64,000 bases of DNA, taken from positions 124,001-188,000 of the forward strand of contig NZ_JACHYN010000006.1 in assembly GCF_014192915.1 (NCBI RefSeq). The letters run 5' to 3'. Made by a program: the position numbers and the translations under genes. Each line of letters opens with the position of its first letter. Within the stretch, counting starts at the first letter, position 1. Shown here one piece after another: positions 42,902 through 51,338 of this stretch. Under the pieces are notes generated by a model, which saw only the letters and a program-made list of their open reading frames with translations, did no database searches and was not told the DNA's origin. The stretch is from Azospirillum sp. OGB3 (GTDB taxonomy: Bacteria > Pseudomonadota > Alphaproteobacteria > Azospirillales > Azospirillaceae).

Positions 42902-43653
42902 GCCAGCACCCGCTGCTGAACCTGCATGAACAGGAAGTCGCAGACGCCGTAGAGCGCCGCGATGGTGACCATGTAGAGCACGACGATGTGGGTGGCGAGC
43001 AGGCCGGAGGCGTCGGACATGCGCGCGCCTAGGCCGGAGATGCCGAACAGCTCCGCCGCCACCACGGTCATCCAGCCCTGCCCCAGCCCGGCGCGCACGC
43101 CGGACAGGATGCCCGGCAGCGCGCCGGGCAGGACGATCTTGAACAGGCGCGGGATCAGCCCGCCCTGCCCGAAGGCGTGGCCGAGTTCGATAAGATCCTT
43201 GTCCACCCCGCGCACCGCGCTGTAGGTGGCGTAGTAGTTGATCCAGAAGACGGTCAGCGCGATCAGGAAGGTTGCGGCCGACTTGCTGACGCCGAACCAG
43301 ATGATGGCGAAGGGAATCCAGGCGATGGACGGGATGGGGCGCAGCATGCGCACAACCCAGGCCTGGAAAGCGTCCCAGATGCCCCAGGTCGCCGCCGCCG
43401 TGCCGAAGGTGATGCCGAGGACGGTGCCGAGCGCCAGCCCCGACAGGTAGTGCGACAGGCTGGCAAAGACCATCGCCTGCCAGGTGCCGGAGCGGAACTC
43501 CGCCAGGAAGGCGCCGGGCACCGCGCTGGGCGATGGCAAAAGCCCGGCGGGCACGACGCCGCTGCGCGCCAGCGCCTCCCAGGCGAGCAGGAAAGCGCCG
43601 ACGCCGAGCGCCGACAGGGCGATGGAGCTGTGGAGCTTCAGCGGTTGACGCAT
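42889..43653 (-). CDS. ABC transporter permease, nitrate/sulfonate type
   Basis: A 254-aa inner-membrane permease of the BPD_transp_1 family (SsuC/TauC-like), with about six helices. Landmarks: the opening LSALGVGAFLLAWEALARSG, FRSGTWQAMVFASLSHYLSGLALGT, the SIAWIPFAIIWFG loop and the EAA-type coupling loop ELGHAFGQGGLIPRLFKIVLPGALPGILSGVRAGLGQ. It starts 5 bases after the binding-protein stop and overlaps the ATPase start by 13 bases, so all three subunits are translated together. Confidence 0.93.
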   Translation of the reverse strand: MRQPLKLHSSIALSALGVGAFLLAWEALARSGVVPAGLLPSPSAVPGAFLAEFRSGTWQAMVFASLSHYLSGLALGTVLGITFGTAAATWGIWDAFQAWVVRMLRPIPSIAWIPFAIIWFGVSKSAATFLIALTVFWINYYATYSAVRGVDKDLIELGHAFGQGGLIPRLFKIVLPGALPGILSGVRAGLGQGWMTVVAAELFGISGLGARMSDASGLLATHIVVLYMVTIAALYGVCDFLFMQVQQRVLAWQK

Positions 43654-43658
43654 CGCGC

Positions 43659-44705
43659 TTACTTCGCGGCGGCCGCGTCGTAGAAGCGGAAGTCGAACGC
43701 CTCCGCCACCGGGATGGTGCCCTCGGCGGAGCCGATCTCCTTGGCGTAGGCCATCATCTGCTCGACCGCCGGGACCACGCCGTGCGGGTCGGCGACGAAC
43801 TTGGAGCCCGGCGAGCGGAAGGCGGCCTCCAGCGTGGCCGGCTCCATCAGGCCCTTGCCCAGATACTCGTTGGCGACCTTGGCGGAGCGGGCCGGGTCCT
43901 TGGCGATCAGGTCCACCGCACGGATGTGCGCCTTGAGGAGGCGGGTCAGCGCCTCGCCATGCTCCTTGGCGACCGGGCCGCGGACCGCGATGACGGTGCC
44001 GGGCTGGTTCGGGAACATCTCCGCGCCGGTGGCGAGCAGGCCGACGTTCGGGTCGACCTTCTGGGTGACGGTCACCGTCGGCTCACGGATCGTCGCCGCG
44101 TCGAGGGCGCCGGCGAGCAGGGCCTGCTGGGTCTTCTCGATGCCCATGGAGATGATCTCGACGTTCGCCGGGTCGGCCTTCACCACCTTGAACAGCCAGT
44201 GGCGCAGCACGGTGTCCGGAACTGAGCCCGGCGGCTGCGTGCCGATCTTGACCTTGCGGCCGCTGTCGGCAACGAACTTCGCGATGGACTCCGCGGTGGC
44301 CTTGCCGCCCAGCGCCTTGGCGAACTCGCCGCGGCTGGCGACGACCATCTCCTCGACCGCCGAGTTGGCGATGACCGACACGTCCGCACCCTTCGAACGG
44401 GCGACCAGGACCGGGGCGACGCCGGCATAGAGCAGGTCAATCTTCCCGGCGGCCATCGCCTGGATGGCGTGCGGGCCGGATTCGAACTTGGTCAGCTTCA
44501 GGTCGATGCCCGCCTCGCGCGCCCAGCCTTCCCCTTCCAGGATGAACAGCGGCGCGGCGGCGAGGATGGGGATGTAGCCGACCTCCAGCTTCACCGGATC
44601 GGCGGCGCGGGCCGCGCCGGGCGTCAGGGCGGTCAGGGACGCGGCGGTCAGGGATGCGACGGCGGCCACAGCCAGCATCGCGGAACGTCGGGTCAGGGCG
44701 GTCAT
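43659..44705 (-). CDS. ABC transporter substrate-binding protein, aliphatic sulfonate/nitrate type
   Basis: A 348-aa periplasmic binding protein with a signal peptide (LAVAAVASLTAASLTAL, cleavage near GAARA-ADP). The mature part matches SsuA/NMT1-like proteins: KLEVGYIPILAAAPLFILEGEG, AIQAMAAGKIDLLYAGVAPVLVARSKG and DAATIREPTVTVTQKVDPN. The first ATG (44714) touches its ribosome site; ATG 44705 has GAGG nine bases upstream and is preferred. It is the first gene of the importer operon. Upstream at 44767-44794 lies a dyad shared with the cysH promoter, suggesting induction by sulfur starvation. Confidence 0.9.
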   Translation of the reverse strand: MTALTRRSAMLAVAAVASLTAASLTALTPGAARAADPVKLEVGYIPILAAAPLFILEGEGWAREAGIDLKLTKFESGPHAIQAMAAGKIDLLYAGVAPVLVARSKGADVSVIANSAVEEMVVASRGEFAKALGGKATAESIAKFVADSGRKVKIGTQPPGSVPDTVLRHWLFKVVKADPANVEIISMGIEKTQQALLAGALDAATIREPTVTVTQKVDPNVGLLATGAEMFPNQPGTVIAVRGPVAKEHGEALTRLLKAHIRAVDLIAKDPARSAKVANEYLGKGLMEPATLEAAFRSPGSKFVADPHGVVPAVEQMMAYAKEIGSAEGTIPVAEAFDFRFYDAAAAK

Positions 44706-44766
44706 GGGATCCATCCTCGCAGGAAATTGCCCGCCTATTTAGCACATCCCCTATCGGAAGGAAGAG

Positions 44767-44794
44767 TGAATTGCACAAATTTGCGTGATGCAAT
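44767..44794 (-). promoter_or_regulatory. Candidate sulfur-regulator operator upstream of the sulfonate-type importer
   Basis: TGAATTGCACA (44767-44777) followed by a dyad ATTGCA (44770-44775) - N13 - TGCAAT (44789-44794). It lies 62-89 bases before the binding-protein start. The same 11-base word and the same half-sites, spaced N23, lie before cysH. Confidence 0.5.
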
Positions 44795-44967
44795 GAGCAA
44801 TTTAACTGTGAAAACTGGTTCTTTTGGTCGTTAAAAACCCAGGCAAAAGCGGCTCTCCCAGCCACCGACCTTTGCCGTCACCATTACTTCAACCCCTAAT
44901 TATCATTTATAAAAGATTAGCAACCGACAACCCATTATCCGGTATGAGCCACAGCGGGAGAGGGAAC

Positions 44968-45855
44968 ATGACGGCCATCGACTCCACAAAGGCACAGCCC
45001 TTCGCATCCACCCTTTCCCAATGGACCAGAACCGGCCCGACGAAGCTTCAACCCATCATCCCGGAAAACGGCTCCAGCCCCGCGGGCGATCAGGTGACCT
45101 TGTCCGCTCAGGCCAAAGGCCTCATGGCCGGCGGTTCGGGAGCGAATCCGGCCATGGGAGCACCAAGGGAGTTCGCCATCACGGGCATCCCGCCGGCGAG
45201 CAGCGACCCGACGGACGACTATTTCGCAAAAATGCATAAGTATTTTGAGGATCTGAACAATTTTACAAAAAAGACTCTCGGCCTGGGCGATCGGGTGGGG
45301 GTTGGACTCACCGGCGACATCATAAACATCATGAAGAAGGCAGCGGCGAAGGCGGGCATCGTCGAGCCGGAAATGCCCGCCTCGATCAAGGCGATGAAGG
45401 AGGAACGCGAGGCGCGCAGCGCGTCCGAACCGGAGAAGGAACCGGGGCCGGGGATGAAGGGGACCTCTCTGATCACCCTGTACATGCCGGAGGAGCAAGG
45501 CGGCGGACAGGTTGAACTGTGGATCGACAACAAGGGCCTGGACAAGCTTGCAGACCTGTCGGCGCAGACGGTCAAATCCAGCCTCGTCGACCTGATGAAG
45601 GGCGACGACAAGGCGGCTGCGGCGAACGCCGCGATCGACAACGGCATCTTTGGAAAGGCCTTCGCGGAGAACGCCGCCTGGCATCCGGAATTCCGGACCC
45701 CGAAAGCGCGCATGGCCTATTTCGACCCGAGCGCGGAACCCGGCGAAACCCCGTTGTTCATGATCCAGTCGAAGCAGCAAGCCGGATACGTGTCCCAGCA
45801 CGCTGGTGATCTGGCGGCAAGCCTCATCAACCTGCTGAAGGCGGCAAAGGATTGA
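44968..45855 (+). CDS. Hypothetical protein (295 aa)
   Basis: I do not recognise the family. The ATG at 44968 has GGGAGAGGGAAC directly upstream, a strong site; the frame extends 48 codons further with weak starts. The first 110 residues are Pro/Gly/Ser-rich and contain GDQVTLSAQAKGLMAGG, a pattern seen in short flagellin-associated and other small proteobacterial proteins, followed by a helical middle (DDYFAKMHKYFEDLNNFTKKTLGLGD) and a mixed C-terminal domain ending LINLLKAAKD. No signal peptide or membrane helix is seen. Codon use is somewhat less GC-biased than its neighbours, and it interrupts the sulfur block, so recent acquisition is possible. Confidence 0.75.
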   Translation: MTAIDSTKAQPFASTLSQWTRTGPTKLQPIIPENGSSPAGDQVTLSAQAKGLMAGGSGANPAMGAPREFAITGIPPASSDPTDDYFAKMHKYFEDLNNFTKKTLGLGDRVGVGLTGDIINIMKKAAAKAGIVEPEMPASIKAMKEEREARSASEPEKEPGPGMKGTSLITLYMPEEQGGGQVELWIDNKGLDKLADLSAQTVKSSLVDLMKGDDKAAAANAAIDNGIFGKAFAENAAWHPEFRTPKARMAYFDPSAEPGETPLFMIQSKQQAGYVSQHAGDLAASLINLLKAAKD

Positions 45856-45918
45856 GGCGCCGACCTCCCCTTCCCGAAGGAAACGGAAAGCCGACGCCCC
45901 TCGTGATGCCCGTCCGCG

Positions 45919-47793
45919 TTACACCCGGTCGCGCTTCAGGGCGTTCCGGCCGAACACGCCGTCCACATAGTCGAGCAATTCGCCGAGCGCCTCCACCGGG
46001 GTGACCGCGCCGGTGTCGATGGTCAGTTCCGCCGACTCCGGGGCCTCGTAGGGGGCGGAGATGCCGGTGAAGTCCGGGATCTCGCCGGCGCGCGCCCGGC
46101 GGTACAGACCCTTGGGGTCGCGCGATTCGCAGGTGGCGAGGTCGGCGGCCACATAGACCTCGTGAAAGCGCTCGCCGCCGATGGCCCGCGCCCGCGCCCG
46201 GTCGGCCTGGAGCGGCGAGATCAGCGAGGCGATGACCAGAACGCCCGCATCCGCGAACAGCTTGGCCGTCTCGGCGACACGGCGGATGTTCTCGGCCCGG
46301 TCCTCCGCCGAGAAGCCCAGCCCGGCGTTCAGCCCGTTGCGGACGTTGTCGCCGTCCAGCACGAAGACCTGCCAGCCGCGGTCGAACAGGGCGCGCTCCA
46401 GCGCCATGGCCAGCGTGGACTTGCCGGCCCCGGACAGGCCGGTCAGCCAGAGGACGCCGCCCTTGTGGCCGTTGGCGGCGTTGCGCTCGTCCGCCGTGAC
46501 GGCGTGCGAGACCTCGGTCGTGTTGGCCGAGGCGGCAGGGCCTTCGTCCACCTCGACGACGATGCAGCCGCCGACCACGTCGTGACCGTCGATCAGCACG
46601 CCGCGCCCGGTCCGCGACAGAGCCGAGGCGAGGTCGACGGCGATCGGCGAGCGGGAGCGCAGGACGACCTCGGCCACCTCGTTGCGATGGACCGCCTTGG
46701 CCGGGGTGCTCGACAGGTCCTCGATGTCGATGACGGCGGTGATGCTCTCCACCGTCACGCGGTGCTCGCCCGTCGTGATCTTCAGCGTGTAGGTCTTGCC
46801 GACCGCCAGCGGCTCCGAGGTCAGCCAGAAGGCCCGGACGCCCAGCCGGTGGGTGACGTGCGGCGCGCCCTCCTCATGATGGGCGATGTGACCGCGTTCG
46901 GCGAAGATGCGCTTGTCGAGCGTAATGCCGATGCTCTGCCCGGCCTGGGCGGCGACGATGGGCTGGCTGTGGTTCCACCCCTCGATGCTGACCACCGTGG
47001 CGGTGGCGCCGGTCGGCGAGAAGCGCAGCGTGTCGCCGACGCGCAGGCGCCCGCTCTCGATGCGGCCGGCCAGGATGCGGCGGTCGTCCGGCTTGTAGAC
47101 GTCCTGCAGCGGGAAGCGCAGCGGCAGTTCGGTCGGCGCCTGCTGCGGGCGGAAGGCGTCCAGCGCCTCCACCACGGTCGGCCCCTCGTACCACGGCGCC
47201 TTGTCGGAGCGGGTGACGATGTTGTCGCCGTGGCGCGCCGCGATGGGGATCACCGTGGAGGTGTGCAGGCCGAGTTCCGCCAGATAGGCGCGGATCTCCT
47301 GCGACACCGCCTCGAACCGGTACTGGTCGAAATCAACCCGGTCCATCTTGTTGACGGCGACCGCCACCTGGCGCACGCCCAGCAGATGCAGCAGGAAGGC
47401 GTGGCGCCGCGACTGCTCCAGGGCGCCCTCGGCGGCGTCGATGACCAGCAGGGCGGCATCGGCCTGCGAGGCGCCGGTCACCATGTTCTTCAGGAACTCG
47501 GTGTGGCCCGGCGCGTCGATGATGACGTAGGGGCGCTGCTCCGTCTTGAAATGGATCTGCGTGGTGTCGATGGTGATGCCCTGGTCGCGCTCGGCCTGCA
47601 GCGCGTCCATCACGAAGGCCCATTCGAAGGGCATGCCGCGCTTGCGGCTCATCTCGTGGACCTGCTCCACCTTGCCGTCGGGCAGGCTGCCGGTGTCGTT
47701 CAGCAGGCGCCCGATCAGCGTCGACTTGCCGTGGTCGACATGGCCGACGATGACGATGCGGAGCTGGCCGTTCAGTTCGTTCCGGATGTCCAT
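45919..47793 (-). CDS. cysNC: Bifunctional sulfate adenylyltransferase subunit 1 / adenylylsulfate kinase
   Basis: A 624-aa fusion, also known as NodQ. The N-terminal ~420 residues are an EF-Tu-like GTPase (P-loop GHVDHGKST at 17-25, [16 protein letters not shown]) that drives ATP sulfurylase together with CysD. The C-terminal ~185 residues are APS kinase with its own P-loop GLSGAGKST and [20 protein letters not shown]. The fusion makes APS and then PAPS. It is the last gene of cysH-cysD-cysNC, 18 bases after cysD. The kinase half may feed sulfation of cell-surface glycans rather than sulfate reduction. Confidence 0.95.
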   Translation of the reverse strand: MDIRNELNGQLRIVIVGHVDHGKSTLIGRLLNDTGSLPDGKVEQVHEMSRKRGMPFEWAFVMDALQAERDQGITIDTTQIHFKTEQRPYVIIDAPGHTEFLKNMVTGASQADAALLVIDAAEGALEQSRRHAFLLHLLGVRQVAVAVNKMDRVDFDQYRFEAVSQEIRAYLAELGLHTSTVIPIAARHGDNIVTRSDKAPWYEGPTVVEALDAFRPQQAPTELPLRFPLQDVYKPDDRRILAGRIESGRLRVGDTLRFSPTGATATVVSIEGWNHSQPIVAAQAGQSIGITLDKRIFAERGHIAHHEEGAPHVTHRLGVRAFWLTSEPLAVGKTYTLKITTGEHRVTVESITAVIDIEDLSSTPAKAVHRNEVAEVVLRSRSPIAVDLASALSRTGRGVLIDGHDVVGGCIVVEVDEGPAASANTTEVSHAVTADERNAANGHKGGVLWLTGLSGAGKSTLAMALERALFDRGWQVFVLDGDNVRNGLNAGLGFSAEDRAENIRRVAETAKLFADAGVLVIASLISPLQADRARARAIGGERFHEVYVAADLATCESRDPKGLYRRARAGEIPDFTGISAPYEAPESAELTIDTGAVTPVEALGELLDYVDGVFGRNALKRDRV

Positions 47794-47811
47794 GGTCCCA
47801 ATCCCCGCTTC

Positions 47812-48609
47812 TTACATGTAGCCCGAGCTGCGCAGGCGCTCGAAGCTGTCCTCGGCCTCGTTGTCCATGGCGCGGCCGGCGCGCTCCGGAATGCGGGTCA
47901 CGACCAGTTCGGCGATGATCTCGTCGATGGTGCCGGCGGTGCTGTCCACCGGGAAGGTGATGTTCTTCTCGCCCAGCGAGCGGTAGCGCTTGCCGTCCTT
48001 GGCGAAGTACAGCGGGACGATGGGAATCCCCTCGCGCTTGGAGTAGCGCCAGATGTCCAGCTCGGTCCAGTGCAGCAGCGGGTGGATGCGGACGTGGGTG
48101 CCTTCGTCGAAGCGGGTCTTGTAATGGTCCCAGAACTCCGCCGGCTGATCCTTCACGTCCCAGTCGCCTTCCAGCGAGCGCGGGGAGAAGACGCGCTCCT
48201 TGGCGCGGGTCGCCTGCTCGTCGCGGCGGATGCCGACCATGATGCCCTGGTACTTGCCGGTGCGCAGGAGGTTCTTCAGCCCCTCCGTCTTGCGGGCGGC
48301 GGCGCGGGTCAGCGGCGGCAGGGTCTGGTCCATGTCGGCTTCCGGCGGGCACTGCTCCACCCGCAGGTCGAGGTCCCATTCCCCGGCGATGCGGTCGCGG
48401 AAGTCGTAGACCTCCTGAAGCTCCATCGCGGTGTCGAGCTGGACGACCGGGAACGGCACGCGCCCGAAGAACGCCTTGCGGCAGAGCCAGAGCAGGACGT
48501 TGCTGTCCTTTCCGATCGACCACAGCAGAGCCAGCTTGTCGATGCGGTTGTAGGCCTCGCGGAGGATGTAGATGCTCTGGCTCTCAAGGTAATCGAGATC
48601 GGCGGTCAT
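47812..48609 (-). CDS. cysD: Sulfate adenylyltransferase subunit 2
   Basis: A 265-aa PP-loop ATP pyrophosphatase that forms APS from sulfate and ATP with CysN. The PP-loop appears as LALLWSIGKDSNVLLWL; other family landmarks are FPVVQLDTAMELQEVYDFRD, MVGIRRDEQATRAKERVFSPR and the ending EAEDSFERLRSSGYM. The start at 48609 overlaps the cysH stop by 4 bases (ATGA), so the longer reading (13 more codons) is not needed. Length is a little short of the ~300-aa enteric form because the N-terminal extension is reduced. Confidence 0.95.
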   Translation of the reverse strand: MTADLDYLESQSIYILREAYNRIDKLALLWSIGKDSNVLLWLCRKAFFGRVPFPVVQLDTAMELQEVYDFRDRIAGEWDLDLRVEQCPPEADMDQTLPPLTRAAARKTEGLKNLLRTGKYQGIMVGIRRDEQATRAKERVFSPRSLEGDWDVKDQPAEFWDHYKTRFDEGTHVRIHPLLHWTELDIWRYSKREGIPIVPLYFAKDGKRYRSLGEKNITFPVDSTAGTIDEIIAELVVTRIPERAGRAMDNEAEDSFERLRSSGYM

Positions 48610-49340
48610 TGGGCTGTTCCGGTCTTCTTGAAGGTGTGAATGCCGCATTCGGTCTTGGCGGTTCCGGCCCAGCGGCCCGACCGCGGGTCCGCACCGGGAG
48701 CGACGCGCTCGGTGCAGGTGAAGCAGCCGATGGACAGGAAGCCGTCGGCTTCAAGCGGGTGGCGCGGCAGGCTGCGCCGGGTGAATTCCTGCTCGATCCG
48801 CTCGCGGTCCCAGTGGGCCAGCGGGTTGATCTTGATGCGGCCCGTGCCTTCCTCCGCCTCGAACAGGGGAAGGGCGGCGCGTGTGGAGGCCTGGAAGCGC
48901 TTGCGCCCGGTCACCCAGGCGTCGAAACCCTCCAGGGCACGGTCCAGCGGCACCGTCTTGCGCAAATGGCAACAGGCGTCATGCGAGCGGGTGAACAGCA
49001 GGCTGTCGGGGTCCCCTGCCGCCAAATCCGCGTCGGTCGGGCCGATCGTGCGCACACCGGTCAGGCCGAGCGCGGCAATCAGCTTGTCGCGGTAGCGCAG
49101 CGTTTCCCCGAACAGTTTCCCCGTGTCGACGAACAGCACCGGGAAGGCCGGGTCGGCTTCCGCCGCGAGGGCGAGCAGAACCGCCGATTCCGTTCCGAAG
49201 GAGGAAACCACAGCGACGCGGCCGTTGAATTCATCGCGCAGAAGGGCGTTCAGAAGCACCGCCCCGTCCAGCTTTCCATACCGCTCGGTCAGATTGGCCA
49301 CGCGGTCGCGTTTCACAGCATGAGCAAGTCCATCCAGCAT
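48606..49340 (-). CDS. cysH: Assimilatory adenylylsulfate (APS/PAPS) reductase
   Basis: A 244-aa cytoplasmic enzyme that reduces activated sulfate to sulfite. The PP-loop-like VAVVSSFGTESAVLL is followed by two cysteine pairs, CCHLRKTVPL and IGCFTC, that bind the [4Fe-4S] cluster typical of bacterial APS reductases; PAPS reductases of enteric type lack them. The catalytic cysteine is in the C-terminal KTECGIHTF. It heads the cysH-cysD-cysNC operon and is divergent from the siroheme genes across a 200-base promoter region with dyads. Confidence 0.94.
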   Translation of the reverse strand: MLDGLAHAVKRDRVANLTERYGKLDGAVLLNALLRDEFNGRVAVVSSFGTESAVLLALAAEADPAFPVLFVDTGKLFGETLRYRDKLIAALGLTGVRTIGPTDADLAAGDPDSLLFTRSHDACCHLRKTVPLDRALEGFDAWVTGRKRFQASTRAALPLFEAEEGTGRIKINPLAHWDRERIEQEFTRRSLPRHPLEADGFLSIGCFTCTERVAPGADPRSGRWAGTAKTECGIHTFKKTGTAQ

Positions 49341-49377
49341 GGCCTGTTTGCCTATCCACGAAGTGGAGTATTTGTTC

Positions 49378-49438
49378 TGAATTGCACATTAACACCAGTT
49401 TCACGGCGTTGCAATGCATATACATTGTCTACATGTAT
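49378..49438. promoter_or_regulatory. Candidate operators in the cysH / siroheme divergent promoter
   Basis: TGAATTGCACA (49378-49388) repeats the word found before the sulfonate-type importer; ATTGCA (49381-49386) and TGCAAT (49410-49415) form the same dyad with N23 instead of N13. A second dyad, ATACAT-N7-ATGTAT, lies at 49420-49438 in an AT-rich stretch. One or both may bind a sulfur regulator serving both directions. Confidence 0.5.
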
Positions 49439-49540
49439 TATAGGTTTAAGCGAGTTTGTGAAATCTGTTGATTGCACCCCGCCATCGCGCTTAAATGCGC
49501 CCATGATGTCTTTTCACGATAGCTCCGGTGTGCATTCCAG

Positions 49541-50107
49541 GTGGCGGCGGTGATCCCGGTCGCGCTTGATCCGGCGCATGTGCGGATCGCGCTGGTCGGC
49601 CAAGGGCCGCTGGCGAAGCGCCGTCTTGCGCAGTTGCTGGAGGGCGGTGCGGCACCGGCGATCTATTCACCGGAACCGGATGCGGAATTGATCGCCCTGT
49701 CGGGTGCGGCCCTGCGCCGCGCCCTGCCCTCGCTCTCCGACTTGGAGGGCGTGCAGGTGCTGTTCGTCGTCGGCATCGACGACGCCGACGCGGCGGCGCT
49801 GGCCCGTCAAGCGCGCGGGCGCAACATCCTGGTCAATGTCGAGGATGTGATTCCGCTCTGTGATTTCCACGCGCCGTCTGTGATACGGCGCGGCGACCTT
49901 TTGATGACCGTCTCCACCGGCGGCAGGAGTCCGGCGCTGGCCCAGCTTCTCCGCGAACGGCTGGAAGCTCTGTTCCCCGCCATCTGGGCGGACCGGCTGG
50001 CGGAAGTCGCCGCGCTCCGCGACCGCCTGCGCGCCGCGGGCGCCAAGGGACCCGAGGTGCTGCGCGCCTGCCGGGATCTGATCGCCGCCAAAGGATGGCT
50101 GCCATGA
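49541..50107 (+). CDS. Precorrin-2 dehydrogenase/sirohydrochlorin ferrochelatase domain protein (CysG N-terminal type)
   Basis: A 188-aa protein matching the N-terminal half of CysG, which oxidises precorrin-2 and inserts iron to finish siroheme. The NAD-binding fold starts HVRIALVGQGPLAKRRLAQLLEGG, followed by VLFVVGIDDADAAALARQARGRNILVNVEDVIPLCDFHAPSVIRRGDL and the dimer segment MTVSTGGRSPALAQLLRERLE. Start is GTG 49541 or GTG 49550, both near an AGGTGG site. It overlaps cobA by 4 bases. Siroheme is the cofactor of the sulfite reductase three genes on. Confidence 0.88.
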   Translation: MAAVIPVALDPAHVRIALVGQGPLAKRRLAQLLEGGAAPAIYSPEPDAELIALSGAALRRALPSLSDLEGVQVLFVVGIDDADAAALARQARGRNILVNVEDVIPLCDFHAPSVIRRGDLLMTVSTGGRSPALAQLLRERLEALFPAIWADRLAEVAALRDRLRAAGAKGPEVLRACRDLIAAKGWLP

Positions 50108-50943
50108 TCGCATCGTCTCTTCTGTCCCGGACTCTTCTGTCCCGCCTGTCCGCCTTCGAGCCGGGCAGCGTCTGGCTGGCCGGGGCCGGCCCCGGCGATC
50201 CGGGCCTGCTGACCCTGCTGGCCGCCAAGGCGCTGGGCGAGGCCGACGCCATCGTCCACGACGCGCTCGTCGGCGGCGGCATCCTGGAGGCCGCCAACCC
50301 CGACGCCCTTCTGGTGGACATGGGCAAGCGCGCCGGCCACCCCTCGCCCAAGCAGGAGGCGATCAACGCCCGGCTGGTGGAATTGGCGCGGGAGGGCCGT
50401 CGCGTGCTGCGGCTGAAGGGTGGCGATCCTTTCGTCTTCGGGCGCGGCGGCGAGGAGTGCCTGGCGCTGGCCGAGGCGGAGATCCCCTTCCGCGTGGTGC
50501 CGGGCGTCACCGCGGGGATCGGCGGTCTGGCCTACGCCGGCATCCCGGTGACCCACCGCGGCTTCGGCACCACCGCGACCTTCGTCACCGGTCACGACAA
50601 GGCCGGCGGCCTGCCCGCCGACCTCGACTGGGACGTTCTGGCGCGGCTTCCCGGCGCGCTGGTGTTCTACATGGCGCTGGGCACCATCGGGACCATCGCC
50701 GAGCGGCTCGAAGCCGCTGGCAAGCCGCCGATGACCCCGGTCGCCATCGTGTCGAGCGCCAGCACCGAGGCGCAGGACGTCATCGAGACCAATCTTGCCC
50801 ATTGCGCGCGGGACGTCGTGCGGCTACAGGCCAAGCGCCCCGCGATCGTCGTGGTCGGCGAGGTCGTGCGGCTGCGCGCCGTGATCGGCGCGTGGCAGCA
50901 GACCACCGGCCAGAACCCGTTTTCCACCGCCGTGTCGGCGTGA
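50104..50943 (+). CDS. cobA: Uroporphyrinogen-III C-methyltransferase
   Basis: A 279-aa SAM-dependent enzyme that methylates uroporphyrinogen III twice to precorrin-2, the branch point to siroheme and cobalamin. Landmarks: VWLAGAGPGDPGLLTLLAAKAL, the GKRAGHPSPKQEAIN motif, RLKGGDPFVFGRGGEE and VPGVTAGIGGLAYAGIPVTHR. The ATG at 50104 forms an ATGA overlap with the upstream gene. With that gene it provides a split equivalent of fused CysG. Confidence 0.95.
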   Translation: MIASSLLSRTLLSRLSAFEPGSVWLAGAGPGDPGLLTLLAAKALGEADAIVHDALVGGGILEAANPDALLVDMGKRAGHPSPKQEAINARLVELAREGRRVLRLKGGDPFVFGRGGEECLALAEAEIPFRVVPGVTAGIGGLAYAGIPVTHRGFGTTATFVTGHDKAGGLPADLDWDVLARLPGALVFYMALGTIGTIAERLEAAGKPPMTPVAIVSSASTEAQDVIETNLAHCARDVVRLQAKRPAIVVVGEVVRLRAVIGAWQQTTGQNPFSTAVSA

Positions 50944-50967
50944 GCGTACGTGTTAGGAGTTGAAGGC

Positions 50968-51303
50968 ATGGCGTTGAACGATAAGTCCAGGAACGAGGCG
51001 GTGCTGAAGGCCATCACCGCCAACCGCCTGCGCGACGGCGAGGTGATCTTCCTTGCCCCCGACCCTGACCTTGGCTGGGTGGAGCGTCTGGACGACGCCG
51101 CCCTGTTCGAGGACGCGGCGGCCGCCGAAACCGCCCTGGAGGCCGCCAAGGCCCAGGCGGAGGGCGAGCAGTTCGCCGTGGACGTCTACGCCTTCGACCT
51201 GCGCGTCGTGGACGGGCAGCGGGTGCCGGTCAAGACGCGCGAGCGCATCCGGGCGCTCGGTCCCACCGTCCGCATCGATCTCGGCAAGCAGGCTGCGGCC
51301 TGA
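50968..51303 (+). CDS. DUF2849 family protein
   Basis: A 111-aa soluble protein. The opening VLKAITANRLRDGEVIFLAPDPDLGWVERLDDAALFED matches DUF2849, a family found almost only directly ahead of sulfite reductase genes in alphaproteobacteria, which suggests an accessory role in that enzyme's assembly or electron supply. AGGAG is 8 bases before ATG 50968. The rest is Ala/Glu-rich and helical with a C-terminal mixed part. It lies 24 bases after cobA and 35 before the reductase. Confidence 0.88.
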   Translation: MALNDKSRNEAVLKAITANRLRDGEVIFLAPDPDLGWVERLDDAALFEDAAAAETALEAAKAQAEGEQFAVDVYAFDLRVVDGQRVPVKTRERIRALGPTVRIDLGKQAAA

Positions 51304-51338
51304 ACCAGGCGGCCACTCTTTTGACAAGGGCGAGTTCC

